Source: Myxocyprinus asiaticus
Lineage: Eukaryota; Chordata; Actinopteri; Cypriniformes; Catostomidae
Reading direction: 5' to 3'
DNA length: 64,000 nucleotides
Assembly (NCBI RefSeq): GCF_019703515.2
Contig: NC_059362.1
Coordinates: 47,441,092 to 47,505,091, forward strand
The notes under the pieces were generated by a model. The model ran no database searches. It saw nothing but the letters and a program-made list of their open reading frames with translations, and had not been told where the DNA came from. Shown piece after piece: positions 23,274-34,819 of this stretch (position 1 is the first letter of the stretch; every line of letters starts with the position of its first letter). The translations under genes were made by a program, and so were the position numbers.

Positions 23274-23616
23274 AAGACGGGTCCCGTCACGTAATAAAAA
23301 AATAAAAGAGCTAATTCTGACTTTATATCCCGCGATACAAACATTATACAAACTCACAACTGCGACTTTATTTCTCGCAATTTTGACTTTGTAATTCGCA
23401 ATTGTGAGTTTTTAATCATGCAGTTGCGAGTTTATATCACGTAATTGCGACTTTATATTTGCATGTGCAGTGGCATTTCTCGTCATTGTGTCGCGTTCTC
23501 GATACAACAATCTTATAAATATATCATTATCACAAATAAGTTAAAGAGTATATAACCATACTATACATACTATAAATCATTTGACTTAAAACAGTCAACG
23601 TTTGTTGTAGTTACAG
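23274..23616 (+). repeat. GCAATTGTGAGTTT-type dispersed repeat
   Basis: This segment starts with the small palindrome GACGGGTCCCGTC and then has four or five imperfect copies of the words CGCAATTGTGAGTTTT, TTGCGAGTTTATATC and TGCGACTTTATATT. Such words are frequent in cyprinid dispersed repeats. It lies between the left half of the P1 copy and the foldback element and is a separate insertion or part of the same event. Confidence 0.6.
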
Positions 23617-25189
23617 AATAAAGCCTGCAAACGCTCGGATGTGCTTTCATTGCCTGTTATACGTAAGGGACCGTCTGAAAATTCCGTCCAAACATCGGCA
23701 GTGTCCAAGCATTCATTCAACTGACTTATGCCTATTATATATGTTATAAATACTGTATATAAAAAACTGTGAAAATCCATTTCAAGATTATAAAGTTTGT
23801 ATTAGGCTGCCATTGGATAGACTGGCTAACTACATGCCATATTTTCCCAATATGTGCAATTATATGTATAGTTTTAAATAATTTTAGGGGGGAAAAAATC
23901 ACTAAAATTCTCCAGTATGTTATTTTCACATTCCAAAGGTTGTTTCCAGTCTGCTATATGACCAATTACAGGTCTTATTTTTCCAATATGTTTAATTATA
24001 CATTTACAGCATTAACTAAAAAAATCACTAAAATTCACTTAAATCATATTTTCTCATTTCAAAGGTTGTATGTTGTAGGTTCCCAGTGGCTAGTCTGACT
24101 CACTACAGGTGAGATTATTACAGTAAGTCCAATTGTATGAATACAGTATTCAGTTATTTTAGAAAAGAAATCACTAAAATGCAATAAAATGTTATTTTCA
24201 ATTTCTGAATATTTTAGTAGGCTCCCAGTGGGATCACTGACTTATACAGGTCAAATATTGCCAGCATGTTCAGATATGCGAATATATACCAAATATACAG
24301 TTTAAAATCATCATTTATAAAAATGCACTAAAATTAAGGATTTAGGTTGCGTTAAGGTTCGGTTTGAGTTAGGATTACACTGTTCTCTTTTTGCTATGTG
24401 AGACAAACACTGCAACCATAACTGTTGTGCAAAATAAAACAAACACTTACAAACATTATATTCAAAAATAAAAAAAAACTCCCACCAAACTCAACCCTAG
24501 CTCTCACTTAACCCTATATTAACTCTAACGCAACCTTAACCCTATCTCAAAAAGGACATATAACACAGCTGGGCAGCCTTTAGAATGCGCCAGTGTCATT
24601 TAGGGGAATTTTGGTAGTTTTGTTTTTAATAATTAAATACTGCATATGTATAATAGCACATGCTGGCAAAATTTGACCTGTAGCAAGTCAGTCTACCCAC
24701 TGGGAGACTACTACGACTTTAACTCCAACTTGAGTGGCTTAGAATGGGAAAAATATAATTTTGGTGAATTTTAGTGATTTTTTTCCCCCTAAAATAATTG
24801 AATACTGCATTCATACAGTTTGACTTATTGTAATAATATGACCTGTAGTAAGTCAGTCTATCCACTTGGAACAACCTTAGGAATATGAAAATGGCATATT
24901 GGTGTGTTTTAGTGATTTTTTTCCTAAAGTAATTGAAAACTAAACGTATAATTGCACATAGTGGGAAAATATGGCATATAGTAAGTCAGTCTATCCACTG
25001 ACAGCCTAATACAACCTTCAGAATCTTAAAAATGTTTTTATATACAGTATATATAACATATATATAATAGGCATAAGTCAGTTGAATGAATGCTTGGACA
25101 CTGCTGATGTTTTAGCGTAGTGGGCGGAATTGTAAGACGGTCCCTTACGTATGCAATGAAAGCACATCCGAGCATTTGCAGGCTTTATT
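23617..25189. mobile_element. Foldback element, long repetitive inverted arms
   Basis: The 1573-bp unit begins AATAAAGCCTGCAAACGCTC and ends with the reverse complement AGCATTTGCAGGCTTTATT. The arms match over GGATGTGCTTTCATTGC, CGTAAGGGACCGTCT, CAGTGTCCAAGCATTC and TTCAACTGACTTATGCC. Inside each arm are repeated blocks of roughly 110-150 bp with TAGACTGACTTACTACAGG-type words: direct on the left (about 23800, 23950, 24090, 24235), inverted on the right (about 24680, 24840, 24970). The centre (about 24330-24600) is different. The arrangement is that of a foldback transposon, with no coding frame. Confidence 0.8.
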
Positions 25190-25378
25190 TAGTCTCAGAC
25201 TGTATCATAATCTATATCATAAAATATTTGATACGTTTTCTTTACAATGATACCAAACACTTGTCCCTCCTTGTTTTGTTTTTTTGTTTTTGTTTTTTGT
25301 CGAGTTTTAAGCCTTTAATTTTGGGTATGCCACTGAAACAGGAAATCTTTAATAACACCTTCAGAGCTTAAAGGTTAA

Positions 25379-26557
25379 CTCACATTTGCTTGGAGGAGAT
25401 TATTTGTGATTAGCGTGTTTAATCGAGTGCATTAAAACCAATTCTTTCAGCTGGCAAAAGTGTTTTATACATCACGTCTATTCAGCGTGACAAATCGATC
25501 TTTGAAATGCTCATGTATCTTCTTGACAGTGTAGATTGTATTTACTAAATATAAAGAATGAACTGATGGTTAAGACTTACTGAAACAAGCGCTGTAAGTC
25601 ACAATTGACCTTTACTGAGGTTTCTACGGATGTACGCATTTTGTTTCCTTGATTGCAAGCACATATTGTGCATTGTGTCACTGTAGGTGTATGCAACCTT
25701 TAATATGTGCACCAAATGACCTCAAACATGCATGTTTTTATCCCTTTTTGTCATTCCTTACTGTGAATTATTGATTCAGTGCATTAAATCTCTGGCCTTG
25801 ACATCAGACTTTCCATTACATCATTCATTTCATTTACACACTGAAGCTCAAGTAACCTCAACCGTATGTCTTGAGAGAATGTTATGTTTCTCCCGAGAGT
25901 TCAATATTGATTGCTAATGTGAAAAGAGTACATTTATGTATTTCAATAACATTTAATCGTTGTTCTTAAAGTCATGAACTGGTATTATTCAACAGCTTGA
26001 TCACAGACACAACTGTTTTATTATCAATATTTATCACTTTTTAAGATATTTCAAAAGACGACTTGATATTTGATTAGATAAATAAACATACCTTACATGC
26101 AAGCATGCAAATGCAGATGTGAATGTGAAGTCCCGTTGTACACACTTAATGTGCAATAATACTTAACAATGGAAAACACCTGAAAATGTATTGCAATTTT
26201 GTCAGATTAAACAGCACTTTTTATTTTATTTTATTTATTTTTTTTAAATAAGCATTTTAAAATGTTGAAAATATGTAATATGTCACTCTGGCAATCGATG
26301 TTTTCAAAATGTGTAACTTAATATTTATATGTTAATATATAGATTTATATTTAGATTCAACTGTCACGATTTTAGATTGCACATTTATATTTATATTTAA
26401 ATGTATATATTTAATAGTTATTTTTATTTTATTTTAGTTATTTATTTAGTAAATATTTTGAAAAAAAGAATATTTTAATAAAATGCTCATTTTTTAAGAT
26501 GATTTGGCAGTTTTTGATGCTAGATGTGACATTTATAAAACTGACAAATTATGTATA

Positions 26558-26592
<35 letters not shown>

Positions 26593-27398
26593 AGACAGAG
26601 AGAGAGAGAGAGAATGCTTTTTTTTTTTTTAAGTAAATATATTACATATTTTTGGTAACACTTTTTTTATTATTATTTTTTGCATTAGCCACATTTATAA
26701 AAGGAAACATTCAGAGTCACAGAGGTCATGTGAAAAATGGAGCTTCACTTCAGAACATCTGCCGTTTGTTTACGGTTTCGCTCCGGCACTGTTTGCTATC
26801 CGTGTTATTTGTCTTCTGAGCGCGCTCTGTGATGTTGTTTACTGTCAGTGGCTCATTACTTCAGTCTGTGAAACACATTAATGTGGAAGTCAACATTTCA
26901 TGAAATGACATTATATCTTCCTGTTGACGATAATTAATTCATGTTCCCCTTGAGGATGGCGGTCAGTTCATAAAAGAAGATAATCATAACGGGTTATTTG
27001 AGGTGGAGGGAGTTTCAGTCGTTCCGGGTGTTATAAAGCGCTTTAGAAGAGAAGAAAGTGTTTTTGAACACACTCCCCGTGTCTTTTATATTTCGACATA
27101 TCTCTATGATCATAGCTGAAGATGCATTTGTCTGTCAGACTGATTTGACCTGATCAAATGAACAATTATTCACACAAAACTTCCTCTGCAGTACATTTAT
27201 TTAAACTAAACCGCAAAATCCTCATGACATCACGACCATGAACTCATTCATTGAGATTCAGCACACACTCTACACAAGTACATAAAATCAAACACTTTCA
27301 GTGTTTTTCTACACAAGATAGAAACTTCTTTATAGTATTTATATGCAGACATGTATGAAAACAATGTATCATAATGTTCTTATATTTTCTCTTTACAG
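25379..27398. other. Intron with TG/AG microsatellite and acceptor
   Basis: Noncoding sequence. A (TG)n tract followed by (GA)n lies at 26567-26612. AT-rich runs occur at 26215-26460. The sequence ends in the acceptor TTTTCTCTTTACAG at 27398. The stretch 26730-27110 looks complex and repeat-free. No gene is recognised. Confidence 0.5.
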
Positions 27399-27419
27399 CT
27401 CCCATCAACCCTCATCTGA
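27399..27419 (+). CDS. mdga2 21-nt linker exon
   Basis: This very short exon codes for APINPHL. Its first two bases complete an Ala codon with the preceding exon, and its last base A opens an Arg codon finished by the next exon (phase 1 in, phase 1 out). It links the FNIII-like fold to the MAM domain. Support comes from a strong acceptor (TTTTCTCTTTACAG), a consensus donor (GTAAGT) and exact phase fit on both sides. Because it is 21 nt it could be skipped without a frame change. The pyrimidine array beginning about 10 bp downstream is notable. Confidence 0.85.
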   Translation, partial: LPSTLI

Positions 27420-27429
27420 GTAAGTATTC

Positions 27430-29770
27430 ATGTTCTGTTTTCTGTTTTCTTTCTTTCTTTCTTGCTTTCTTTCCTTAATTCCATCATCTCCCCTTCCTCT
27501 ATTCTTACTTGCATCCTTCCTTCCCTCCCTCCCTCCATCCTTCCCTTTTTCCCTTCCTTCTTTCCTTCCTTCCTTCCCTCCTTCCTTCCTTCTTTCATTT
27601 AATCTTCCTTTGTTTCTTCCTCTTTTCTTCCTTCCATACTTCCATTCATCCTTCCCTTCTTTTTTCTTTCCTTCCTTCTTTCCTCTCTTCTTCCTTCCAT
27701 ACTTCCTTTCTTTCTTCCTTCCCTCCTTCCTTCCTTCCTTCATTTAATCTTCCTTTGTTTCTTCCTCTTTTCTTCCTTCCATACTTCCATCCATCCTTCC
27801 CTTCTTTTTTCCTTCCTTCCTTCCTTCTTTCCTCTCTTCTTCCTTCCATACTTCCTTTCTTTCTTCCTTCCCTCCCTCCTTCCTTCCTTCATTTAATCTT
27901 CCTTTGTTTCTTCCTCTTTTCTTCCTTCCATACTTCCATCCATCCTTCCCTTCTTTTTTCCTTCCTTCCTTCCTTCTTTCCTCTCTTCTTCCTTCCATAC
28001 TTCCTTTCTTTCTTCCTTCCCTCCCTCCTTCCTTCCTTCATTTAATCTTCCTTTGTTTCTTCCTCTTTTCTTCCTTCCATACTTCCATCCATCCTTCCCT
28101 TCTTTTTTCCTTCCTTCCTTCCTTCTTTCCTCTCTTCTTCCTTCCATACTTCCTTTCTTTCTTCCTTCCCTCCCTCCTTCCTTCCTTCATTTAATCTTCC
28201 TTTGTTTCTTCCTCTTTTCTTCCTTCCATACTTCCATCCATCCTTCCCTTCTTTTTTCCTTCCTTCCTTCCTTCTTTCCTCTCTTCTTCCTTCCATACTT
28301 CCTTTCTTTCTTCCTTCCCTCCCTCCTTCCTTCATTCATTTAATCTTCCTTTGTTTCTTCCTCTTTTCTTCCTTCCATACTTCCATCCATCCTTCCCTTC
28401 TTTTTTACTTCCTTCCTTCTTTCCTCTCTTCTTCCTTCCATACTTCCTTTCTTTCTTCCTTCCCTCCCTCCTTCCTTCCTTCATTTAATCTTCCTTTGTT
28501 TCTTCCTCTTTTCTTCCTTCCATACTTCCATCCATCCTTCCCTTCTTTTTTCCTTCCTTCCTTCCTTCTTTCCTCTCTTCTTCCTTCCATACTTCCTTTC
28601 TTTCTTCCTTCCCTCCCTCCTTCCTTCCTTCATTTAATCTTCCTTTGTTTCTTCCTCTTTTCTTCCTTCCATACTTCCATCCATCCTTCCCTTCTTTTTT
28701 CCTTCCTTCCTTCCTTCTTTCCTCTCTTCTTCCTTCCATACTTCCTTTCTTTCTTCCTTCCCTCCCTCCTTCCTTCATTCATTTAATCTTCCTTTGTTTC
28801 TTCCTCTTTTCTTCCTTCCATACTTCCATCCATCCTTCCCTTCTTTTTTCCTTCCTTCCTTCCTTCTTTCCTCTCTTCTTCCTTCCATACTTCCTTTCTT
28901 TCTTCCTTCCCTCCCTCCTTCCTTCCTTCATTTAATCTTCCTTTGTTTCTTCCTCTTTTCTTCCTTCCATACTTCCATCCATCCTTCCCTTCTTTTTTCC
29001 TTCCTTCCTTCCTTCTTTCCTCTCTTCTTCCTTCCATACTTCCTTTCTTTCTTCCTTCCCTCCCTCCTTCCTTCATTCATTTAATCTTCCTTTGTTTCTT
29101 CCTCTTTTCTTCCTTCCATACTTCCATCCATCCTTCCCTTCTTTTTTCCTTCCTTCTTTCCTCTCTTCTTCCTTCCATACTTCCTTTCTTTCTTCCTTAC
29201 CTCCTTCCTTCCCTCTTTTGTTCCTTCCTTCCTTCCTTCCTTCATTTTACGTTCATTTCTTCCTCTTTTTCTTCTCTTCTTCCTTCCATTTTTCCATCCA
29301 TCCTTCCCTTTTTTCTTCCTTCCTCTTACTACCTTCCCTCCTTTATTCCTTCCTTCCTTAATTTTATATTCCTTCCTCTTTTTTCTTCTCTTCTTTCATT
29401 TTTCCATCCATCCTTCCATTTTTCTTTCTTCCATCTCACTTCCTTCCCTCCTTCCTTCCTTTCTTCATTCCTCTCACTTCCTTACTTTCTTTCTTCCTTC
29501 CCTCCCTTTTTTTCATTTCCTCCATCTTGTCTTTCTTCATTCCCTCCTTCATTACTTTCTTCCATCCTCTTTTGCTTTCTTGTTTCCTTCTCTTCCTCCT
29601 TACTTCCTTTTTCTTTCTCTCTTCTTCCTTTAATCCTTCCATCAATCCTTCCTTCCTTCCTCTCTTTTTCTTCTCTTCTTCCTTCCATTTTTCCATCCAT
29701 CCTTACCTTTCTTCCTTCCTTTATTCCTTCATCCCCTCTTTCTTCCTCTTTTCTTCCATCATGTTTCTGT
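27430..29770 (+). repeat. 2.3-kb pyrimidine-only array, 149-bp unit
   Basis: The + strand is almost pure C/T built from TTCC and TTTC words. A higher-order unit is marked by CATTTAATCTTCCTTTG at 27596, 27741, 27890, 28039, 28188, 28337, 28482, 28631, 28780, 28929 and 29078. Spacing is 149 bp, with two units of 145. Units are nearly identical up to about 29160, after which the pattern degenerates to looser TTCC repeats. Long open frames rich in Ser, Phe, Leu and Pro (or Lys, Glu and Arg on the other strand) are by-products. Confidence 0.97.
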
Positions 29771-30320
29771 GTTTATCTGTTTGTTTTCTTGCTTGCTTAT
29801 TTGGTTGGTTTGTTTGTAGTGAGTTAGTTAGTTTAAACCTTTATCATTTCTTCTAAACGCTCTTCTGGAATGACATGTAGAGCAGCAATAATCCTGATGG
29901 AAATATTTCCATCTTCCTTTTCTGCTCCATTCCTTTCTCTTCCTCCTCTCCTTTAGCGCATTAGCATGGCCGTTGGGGGTAAAACCTCCATTTAAATTCT
30001 GAGGCGTGGAGCCAGTGCCTGAGTCAAGAGCTTGCGGCCCTCTGACTGTCTTCAGCAAGAGGCCGTAAGCCCATTCACTCAAAAAACACTCTTGATGCTC
30101 CCTACCTGAAGGTCACGCCGCTCCTTGCTAGATTTTAATAAAATCAATGAATATTTATCATAAAACAAAACCTACTGAATTTCAATGACTTCCCACCAAA
30201 TCAGACATCAGAGGAGGTTTTAAATGGGCTGCTGCTGGTTTGAACTGTGTAGTTTAAGAAGTCAGAAGCGAAACATTATTATAAACTTTATTTATTAATT
30301 TTTTTGTCATTGAATATATC
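29771..30320. other. Intronic sequence, complex and repeat-poor
   Basis: The stretch 29850-30110 is of balanced composition (AGCATGGCCGTTGGGGGTAA, GAGCTTGCGGCCCTCTGACT) and looks unlike the repeats around it. No splice-compatible exon with a known domain was found. Confidence 0.4.
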
Positions 30321-30324
30321 CTCA

Positions 30325-30326
30325 TA

Positions 30327-30357
<31 letters not shown>

Positions 30358-30418
30358 ACATGTGTGTATATGTATACACACACACACACACACACACAGT
30401 ATATATATATAAACTGTA

Positions 30419-30488
<70 letters not shown>

Positions 30489-30503
30489 TAGATATAGATA
30501 TAT

Positions 30504-30559
<56 letters not shown>

Positions 30560-30560
30560 G
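30325..30560. repeat. Compound TG/CA/TA/GATA microsatellite
   Basis: Tracts run in order: (TG)n 30330-30352, (CA)n 30376-30398, TATA, (TG)n 30419-30441, (TA)n, (GATA)n 30461-30487, and a long (TG)n 30509-30549 ending in GCGCGCGCGC. Adjacent TG and CA blocks can pair, so a hairpin is possible. Confidence 0.95.
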
Positions 30561-30811
30561 GTTTAAGTGGTTTACGAGGACTTTTTTTTAGGTTATAAAC
30601 TGGTAATTACAAGGGTATTATGCTATAAATGTGGTTTATAAGGACATTTCTAGCGTCCCCATAATTCAAATCACTTAAAAAAACATACTAAATGATATTT
30701 TATTGAAAATGTAAAAATGCAGAAAGTTTTTTGTGAGGGTTAGGTTTAGGGGTAGGGTTAGGGTTAGGGGATAGAATCTATAGTTTGTACAGTACTATAA
30801 GTACATAAGTA

Positions 30812-30812
<1 letters not shown>
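30561..30812. repeat. Dispersed repeat with GGGTTAGG words
   Basis: The words GTGGTTTACGAGGAC, AAGGACATTTCTAG, GTCCCCATAATTCAAATCAC and GTGAGGGTTAGGTTTAGG match a common dispersed cyprinid repeat as I remember it. The short TTAGGG-like stretch at 30736-30770 is part of this repeat. Confidence 0.6.
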
Positions 30813-30850
<38 letters not shown>

Positions 30851-31012
30851 GACACACAGTATATACACTGTATATGTTTGTGTGTGTGTGTGTGTGTAGA
30901 CACACAGTATATACACTGTATATGTTTGTGTGTGTGTGTGTGTATGTGTGTGTGTGTAGACACACAGTATATACACTGTATATGTTTGTGTGTGTGTGTG
31001 TGTGTGTGTACA
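30812..31012. repeat. TG microsatellite with three ~50-60-bp units
   Basis: Long (TG)n tracts alternate with the block GACACACAGTATATACACTG, which occurs at about 30850, 30899 and 30959, each followed by TATATGTTTG and more TG. This makes a small tandem array of compound units. Confidence 0.95.
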
Positions 31013-31014
31013 CT

Positions 31015-31170
31015 GTCATGGATTTCCAAACCCATATGACTTTCTTCTGTGAAACACAAAAGGAGATATTTAGCAGAATGTTCACAGTGCTCTTTTCCAT
31101 ATATTCCATTAATACCATAAAGTAAATTATGACAACATTTTCAGTTGTGGGTGAACTAACCTTTTAATCA
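31015..31170 (-). mobile_element. Inverted fragment of GGGATAGTTCACCC repeat
   Basis: The end reads CAGTTGTGGGTGAACTAACC, and the interior has CATATGACTTTCTTCTGTG and AACACAAAAGGAGATATTT, matching pieces of the repeat at 19.84 kb. It is short and noncoding. Confidence 0.65.
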
Positions 31171-31222
31171 AGAATTATTATTTTATTGTTTTGTTTTTTG
31201 TTTGTTTGTTTTTTTCATTCAG

Positions 31223-31378
31223 GGGAGTTTCATTGTAGCTTTGAAGAGGAGCCCATTTGCATGTTCACTCAGGACAAGAACGATGACTTTGATTGGACGA
31301 GACACAGCGCGGCCACCCGTGACACTAAATACACACCAAACACGGGCCCCGGCAGTGATCGTAGCGGCTCAAAGCAGG
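31223..31378 (+). CDS. mdga2 exon: start of MAM domain
   Basis: The 156-nt exon codes for [18 protein letters not shown] through SDRSGSKQ and the first base of a Gly codon. It holds the first two MAM cysteines (FHC and PIC) and the conserved FDWT motif. The MAM domain mediates adhesive or structural contacts on the extracellular side (family knowledge). The strings [12 protein letters not shown] and DRSGSK fit MDGA2 better than MDGA1 in my memory of the family. The acceptor is TTTTTTCATTCAG and the donor GTAGGT. Confidence 0.96.
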
Positions 31379-32399
31379 GTAGGTAACTTAAACCCGTCTG
31401 TGTTGAAATCAAGCGCTCATTATAAAACAATCAGCTTGTCATAAGAGGCTTATCTTTGTGCTTTGAGTCTCTTCGGATGGAAAGTTCTGGAATTTCGTAA
31501 CTGAGCAACTCCTAATCCACATGTTGATTTCAAAAGTTATCTTTAATTGCATTCATATCCGCTTGAGTTCCAATTACCACTCTGAGCAATTTCATTCGGA
31601 ATGAAATTTGCCTTTTTAAATGAGGTTGTCTATTCCCAAACTGAGACAAAGCCCCCAGCAGCCAGTGATGGATAGGAAAGAAATGGGAATTGCTCTGTGA
31701 AATGGTCTCCCGGTTAAATCAGACCTTCCTTTTTATTGACACATGCACAAAGAGGCTTTTGATAATGAGAAGATAACGCCGGTCGGAAGCTCTTGAGGGA
31801 TGAAACGGCAGTTAGGGATTCCTCCGCGAAAAAGCTGCTTGTGTAAATAATGCATTCTCTTTAATCACTCAAATGCTGCCAAACTGTCCGGGGTTTCATT
31901 ACAGTCAAGAGTTCTACAGAGAGTTTAATTATCCCTGATCAAATTCAAAAGAGGAAATTCTGTTTAATTTGGTTGGAAGGTTTCACGTCATACCGTTTAA
32001 TAATCGCACACTCTGTGAAATGATGATCCAAGCATTTCAAACATGCCACACATCAGAAAATGGTACAAATCAAATGAATACATGTCCAGGTAAAAAAAAA
32101 AAGGATTTAAGTTTTGAAATGTGTAATTTCTGCAGCACCAAACAGAATAGCAAAAATTAAACATTGTTTTTACACAGCTTAGTTCCACCTAAAACTCACA
32201 CCATCGGCTGAGTCAACAGTACTACAGTTGGACTACTGATATATACTACATGACAAAAAAATAGTTTATTATTATTGAATTAGCATTAAATTACAGTATT
32301 TATGGTGTCTTATATCATATTGCCATTGCCAGTGTTTTGTGGTTAGACCTTGGATTATTGTGTTAGTATTTCACATTACTGTATTTGTATCATGAACAG
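31379..32399. other. Short intron, repeat-poor
   Basis: This 1,021-bp intron is the shortest visible. Its first 600 bp are complex, without recognised repeats. It ends at the acceptor CATGAACAG (32399), whose pyrimidine tract is weak. Confidence 0.5.
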
Positions 32400-32561
32400 G
32401 TTTCTATATGTACATCGAGACGTCCAGACCTCGTAAAGAGGGCGATACGGCGCGTCTGCTGAGCCCCACGTTTACCGTCGCCCCTAAGAACCCCTACAGC
32501 ATCACCAGCCCGCCAGCGTACTGCTTCACGTTCTATTATCACATGTACGGCAAACATATCG
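32400..32561 (+). CDS. mdga2 exon: MAM domain, central part
   Basis: The 162-nt exon encodes [21 protein letters not shown] at its start and ends YYHMYGKHI plus the first base of a Gly codon (phase 1 to phase 1). It carries the third MAM cysteine in [12 protein letters not shown], the most conserved block of the fold. The donor is GTAAGT. The segment between LLSP and AYC ([16 protein letters not shown]) contains the APKNPY string I associate with MDGA2. Confidence 0.96.
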
Positions 32562-33651
32562 GTAAGTCTGAGCTCATAGTACTGGATACTCAAGTGTGTT
32601 TCGTGCTTTTAACAACACATATTGTTTCAAAGCAGCTTTACAGAAAATCATGCCTAAAGGGGCATTCACTCCAGGCTTTGAGCATGCCTAATTATTTTTG
32701 CAATGGATGGGATAATAGTGGGTTAATGGTTTTACTATGCTGGTGTGTGATCACAGTGTTTACATTTCAGAGTGCATACAATAATTCTGTACTACTCGAT
32801 TGCAGATTCAGGAAACTGATCCCATTATCACCATAACAGATGCAAACCTACAACTGCAAAAGTGTAGTTTCCATTAAAAAGCTCCAGTGATTCTCATACA
32901 CTTGCAGCTTTTTGCAGTAGCTCTCACAGCTGAAGTCTTTGCCATCAACATGTCGAGTTCAAACGTGAGACAGGTCACGTCAAAGCAGTCAACACTCTAC
33001 AGTACGACACTCACTGTACACGCTACAGTCAATTCTGGCAACCCAAATCACTGAAGAGAACCTTGACATGTCCATTACTGTCGCATGTGCTGACATGTTG
33101 CGGCACATGTTTCATACAAAGTGGTAAAAGCACATGCTGGGATGACATGTGATAATTTTGTAGTACAGTGAACGCAGCGTGTGAGAGCTCTTTTCTCGAT
33201 TCGACACTCCCTTGAGTGAGCGATCGTGTTTCTGCATGGAAAGAGAGAGATATTGGATCTCAGGCTGGCATAAATGCATCACACCTCACTGTGATGTCTG
33301 TCAGGAGACAAGAGACACAGACTGTACTATAATGCATCAGTGTGTCGGGGCCGTTTGTCCAACCAATGTCCCAAAAAGTGCTATCAGATCATTGTGGTCA
33401 GGCTGTATAAGTACAGTTCATTTTCGTGCAACAATAGAATTGTGTCAACCATTAGAGATTCTGTTACACCATTTAAATTGTGGATAAACTGTATATTTCC
33501 ATGACTGTCAGTTGGCACTTGGCAGGAGAGCTTTATATTATTTACACATAAGCGCGAAATATGGAGCAGTGACTTTGAAACTTAATGTAGGTGAACTGCA
33601 GACAAACTACTCTTTAAACAAAAAGTAGCTTACTACACTGAAGCTATTTAA
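32562..33651. other. Intronic sequence with minor repeat word
   Basis: Near 32625 the word TTTCAAAGCAGCTTTACAGA, a frequent cyprinid repeat word, is present. The remainder shows no gene. A 91-codon open frame at 33212-33487 has no recognisable features. Confidence 0.45.
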
Positions 33652-34815
33652 CCCTTTAAGCTTGGATGGGCCAGCGAGAAAAAAAAAGAATAAATAACAT
33701 TTACAAATTAATAACTACAGTTTTGACCAACACAAAATAGGTATCGTTTGAAAGTTTAGAAGCTCTACTTTACAATGCATGTAGACATTATGACCAAAAC
33801 TAAACAAGTGCTTTGAAATTTGCAGACAAATCAAAAGTGTTCCGTTTTGATATTTTATAAAAACATTTGCACTGTTCATATTATTGTAATCAGTAAAAAC
33901 ATTAATCTGATCAAATAGCCATGTGTCATATGTTGTTGGAAAGCTCTCAAAGAGTAGAATACAACCAGCCTATTTGTTTTACTCACACACAAAAATATAG
34001 CGAGTAATAGCTAAGTATATGTCTTTGATTATTATGTTGGTGTTGCTTATTTAATGCGCTTTCACTTATAACTTCACGATAAATAAACTGAACGTAAAAT
34101 ATCACATACTATTACTTAAGAGGAGGTGATTATCTTTCAAACGAGCCCACACACAAGATAATCAGATGCATAGATCATTAGATAATCCACATGAAGCACA
34201 ATGTTACATATGACCACCAGGAGATGGCGCTAAATACATGACACAGACTCAATGATGACTCAAATGACACAGAATGAAACTCATTCTGTGAAATCTCATT
34301 ACTAAAATCATGTCTGCATGCTATGCAAACCTTTAGTCATTGTTGTGTTTGCATGTGTAAATTAGTTCTTATGTACAATTATTATGTTTTATTTGTTTGG
34401 AGATGTTTTTGGACACTATGATAAATTATATTTGTAATGTTATAACTTTTGATTGCTTTGTCGTATCAACACAAACTTTTTCTCAGATACAGTTGACATG
34501 ATTGGGAACAAAACAAAAGCAGTTTTTCAGAGCCACTTTATTTACACCCAGAGATATATAATGTCAAATCAGAAAAATAAGAAAAAAAGAAACATTTTGG
34601 CTAAATTTTTGTGTGTGTGTGTTTTTTCAGCAGTTTCTTAGTCTTAGAGTCATAATCATAATCTATGTCATTAAACATTTTGAAAAGTTTTCTTTACAAT
34701 GATACCAAACAACCCTTTTTTTCTTTTTCTTTTTTTCTCTTGAGTTATAAGCCTTTAATTTTGGGTATGCCACTGAAACAGGAAATCTTTAAAAACACCT
34801 TCAGAGCTTAAAGGG
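33652..34815 (+). mobile_element. TTAA element family P1, copy 3 (complete)
   Basis: This 1,164-bp copy is flanked by TTAA (33648-33651 and 34816-34819). It begins CCCTTTAAGCTTGGATGG and ends AGAGCTTAAAGGG, giving 11-bp inverted ends CCCTTTAAGCT. The TTAA target and CCC ends fit piggyBac-type transposition. It has no transposase and must be nonautonomous. It serves here as the reference copy for the family. Confidence 0.88.
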
Positions 34816-34819
34816 TTAA

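Larger units (their letters stand above)
22411..25374 (+). mobile_element. TTAA element family P1, copy 2 (split)
   Basis: The left end CCCTTTAAGCTTGGATTGG follows TTAA at 22407-22410 and the right end AGCTTAAAGG precedes TTAA at 25375-25378 (one G of the usual GGG is lost). The body is intact to about 23273 (TTTGGAGCCACCTTATTTGC) and resumes at about 25190 (AGTCTCAGACTGTATCATAA) through GGTATGCCACTGAAACAGG. About 1.9 kb of foreign sequence, including a foldback element, separates the halves, and roughly 80 bp of the original element is missing at the junction. Confidence 0.85.

Noticed and set aside
27405..29827. Long Ser/Phe/Leu/Pro and Lys/Glu/Arg frames on both strands
   Set aside because: They follow from a C/T-only tandem array and shift with unit length; no codon bias, domain or splice sites.
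30736..30775. Telomere-like GGGTTAGG words
   Set aside because: Only a few units within a known type of dispersed repeat; not an interstitial telomere.
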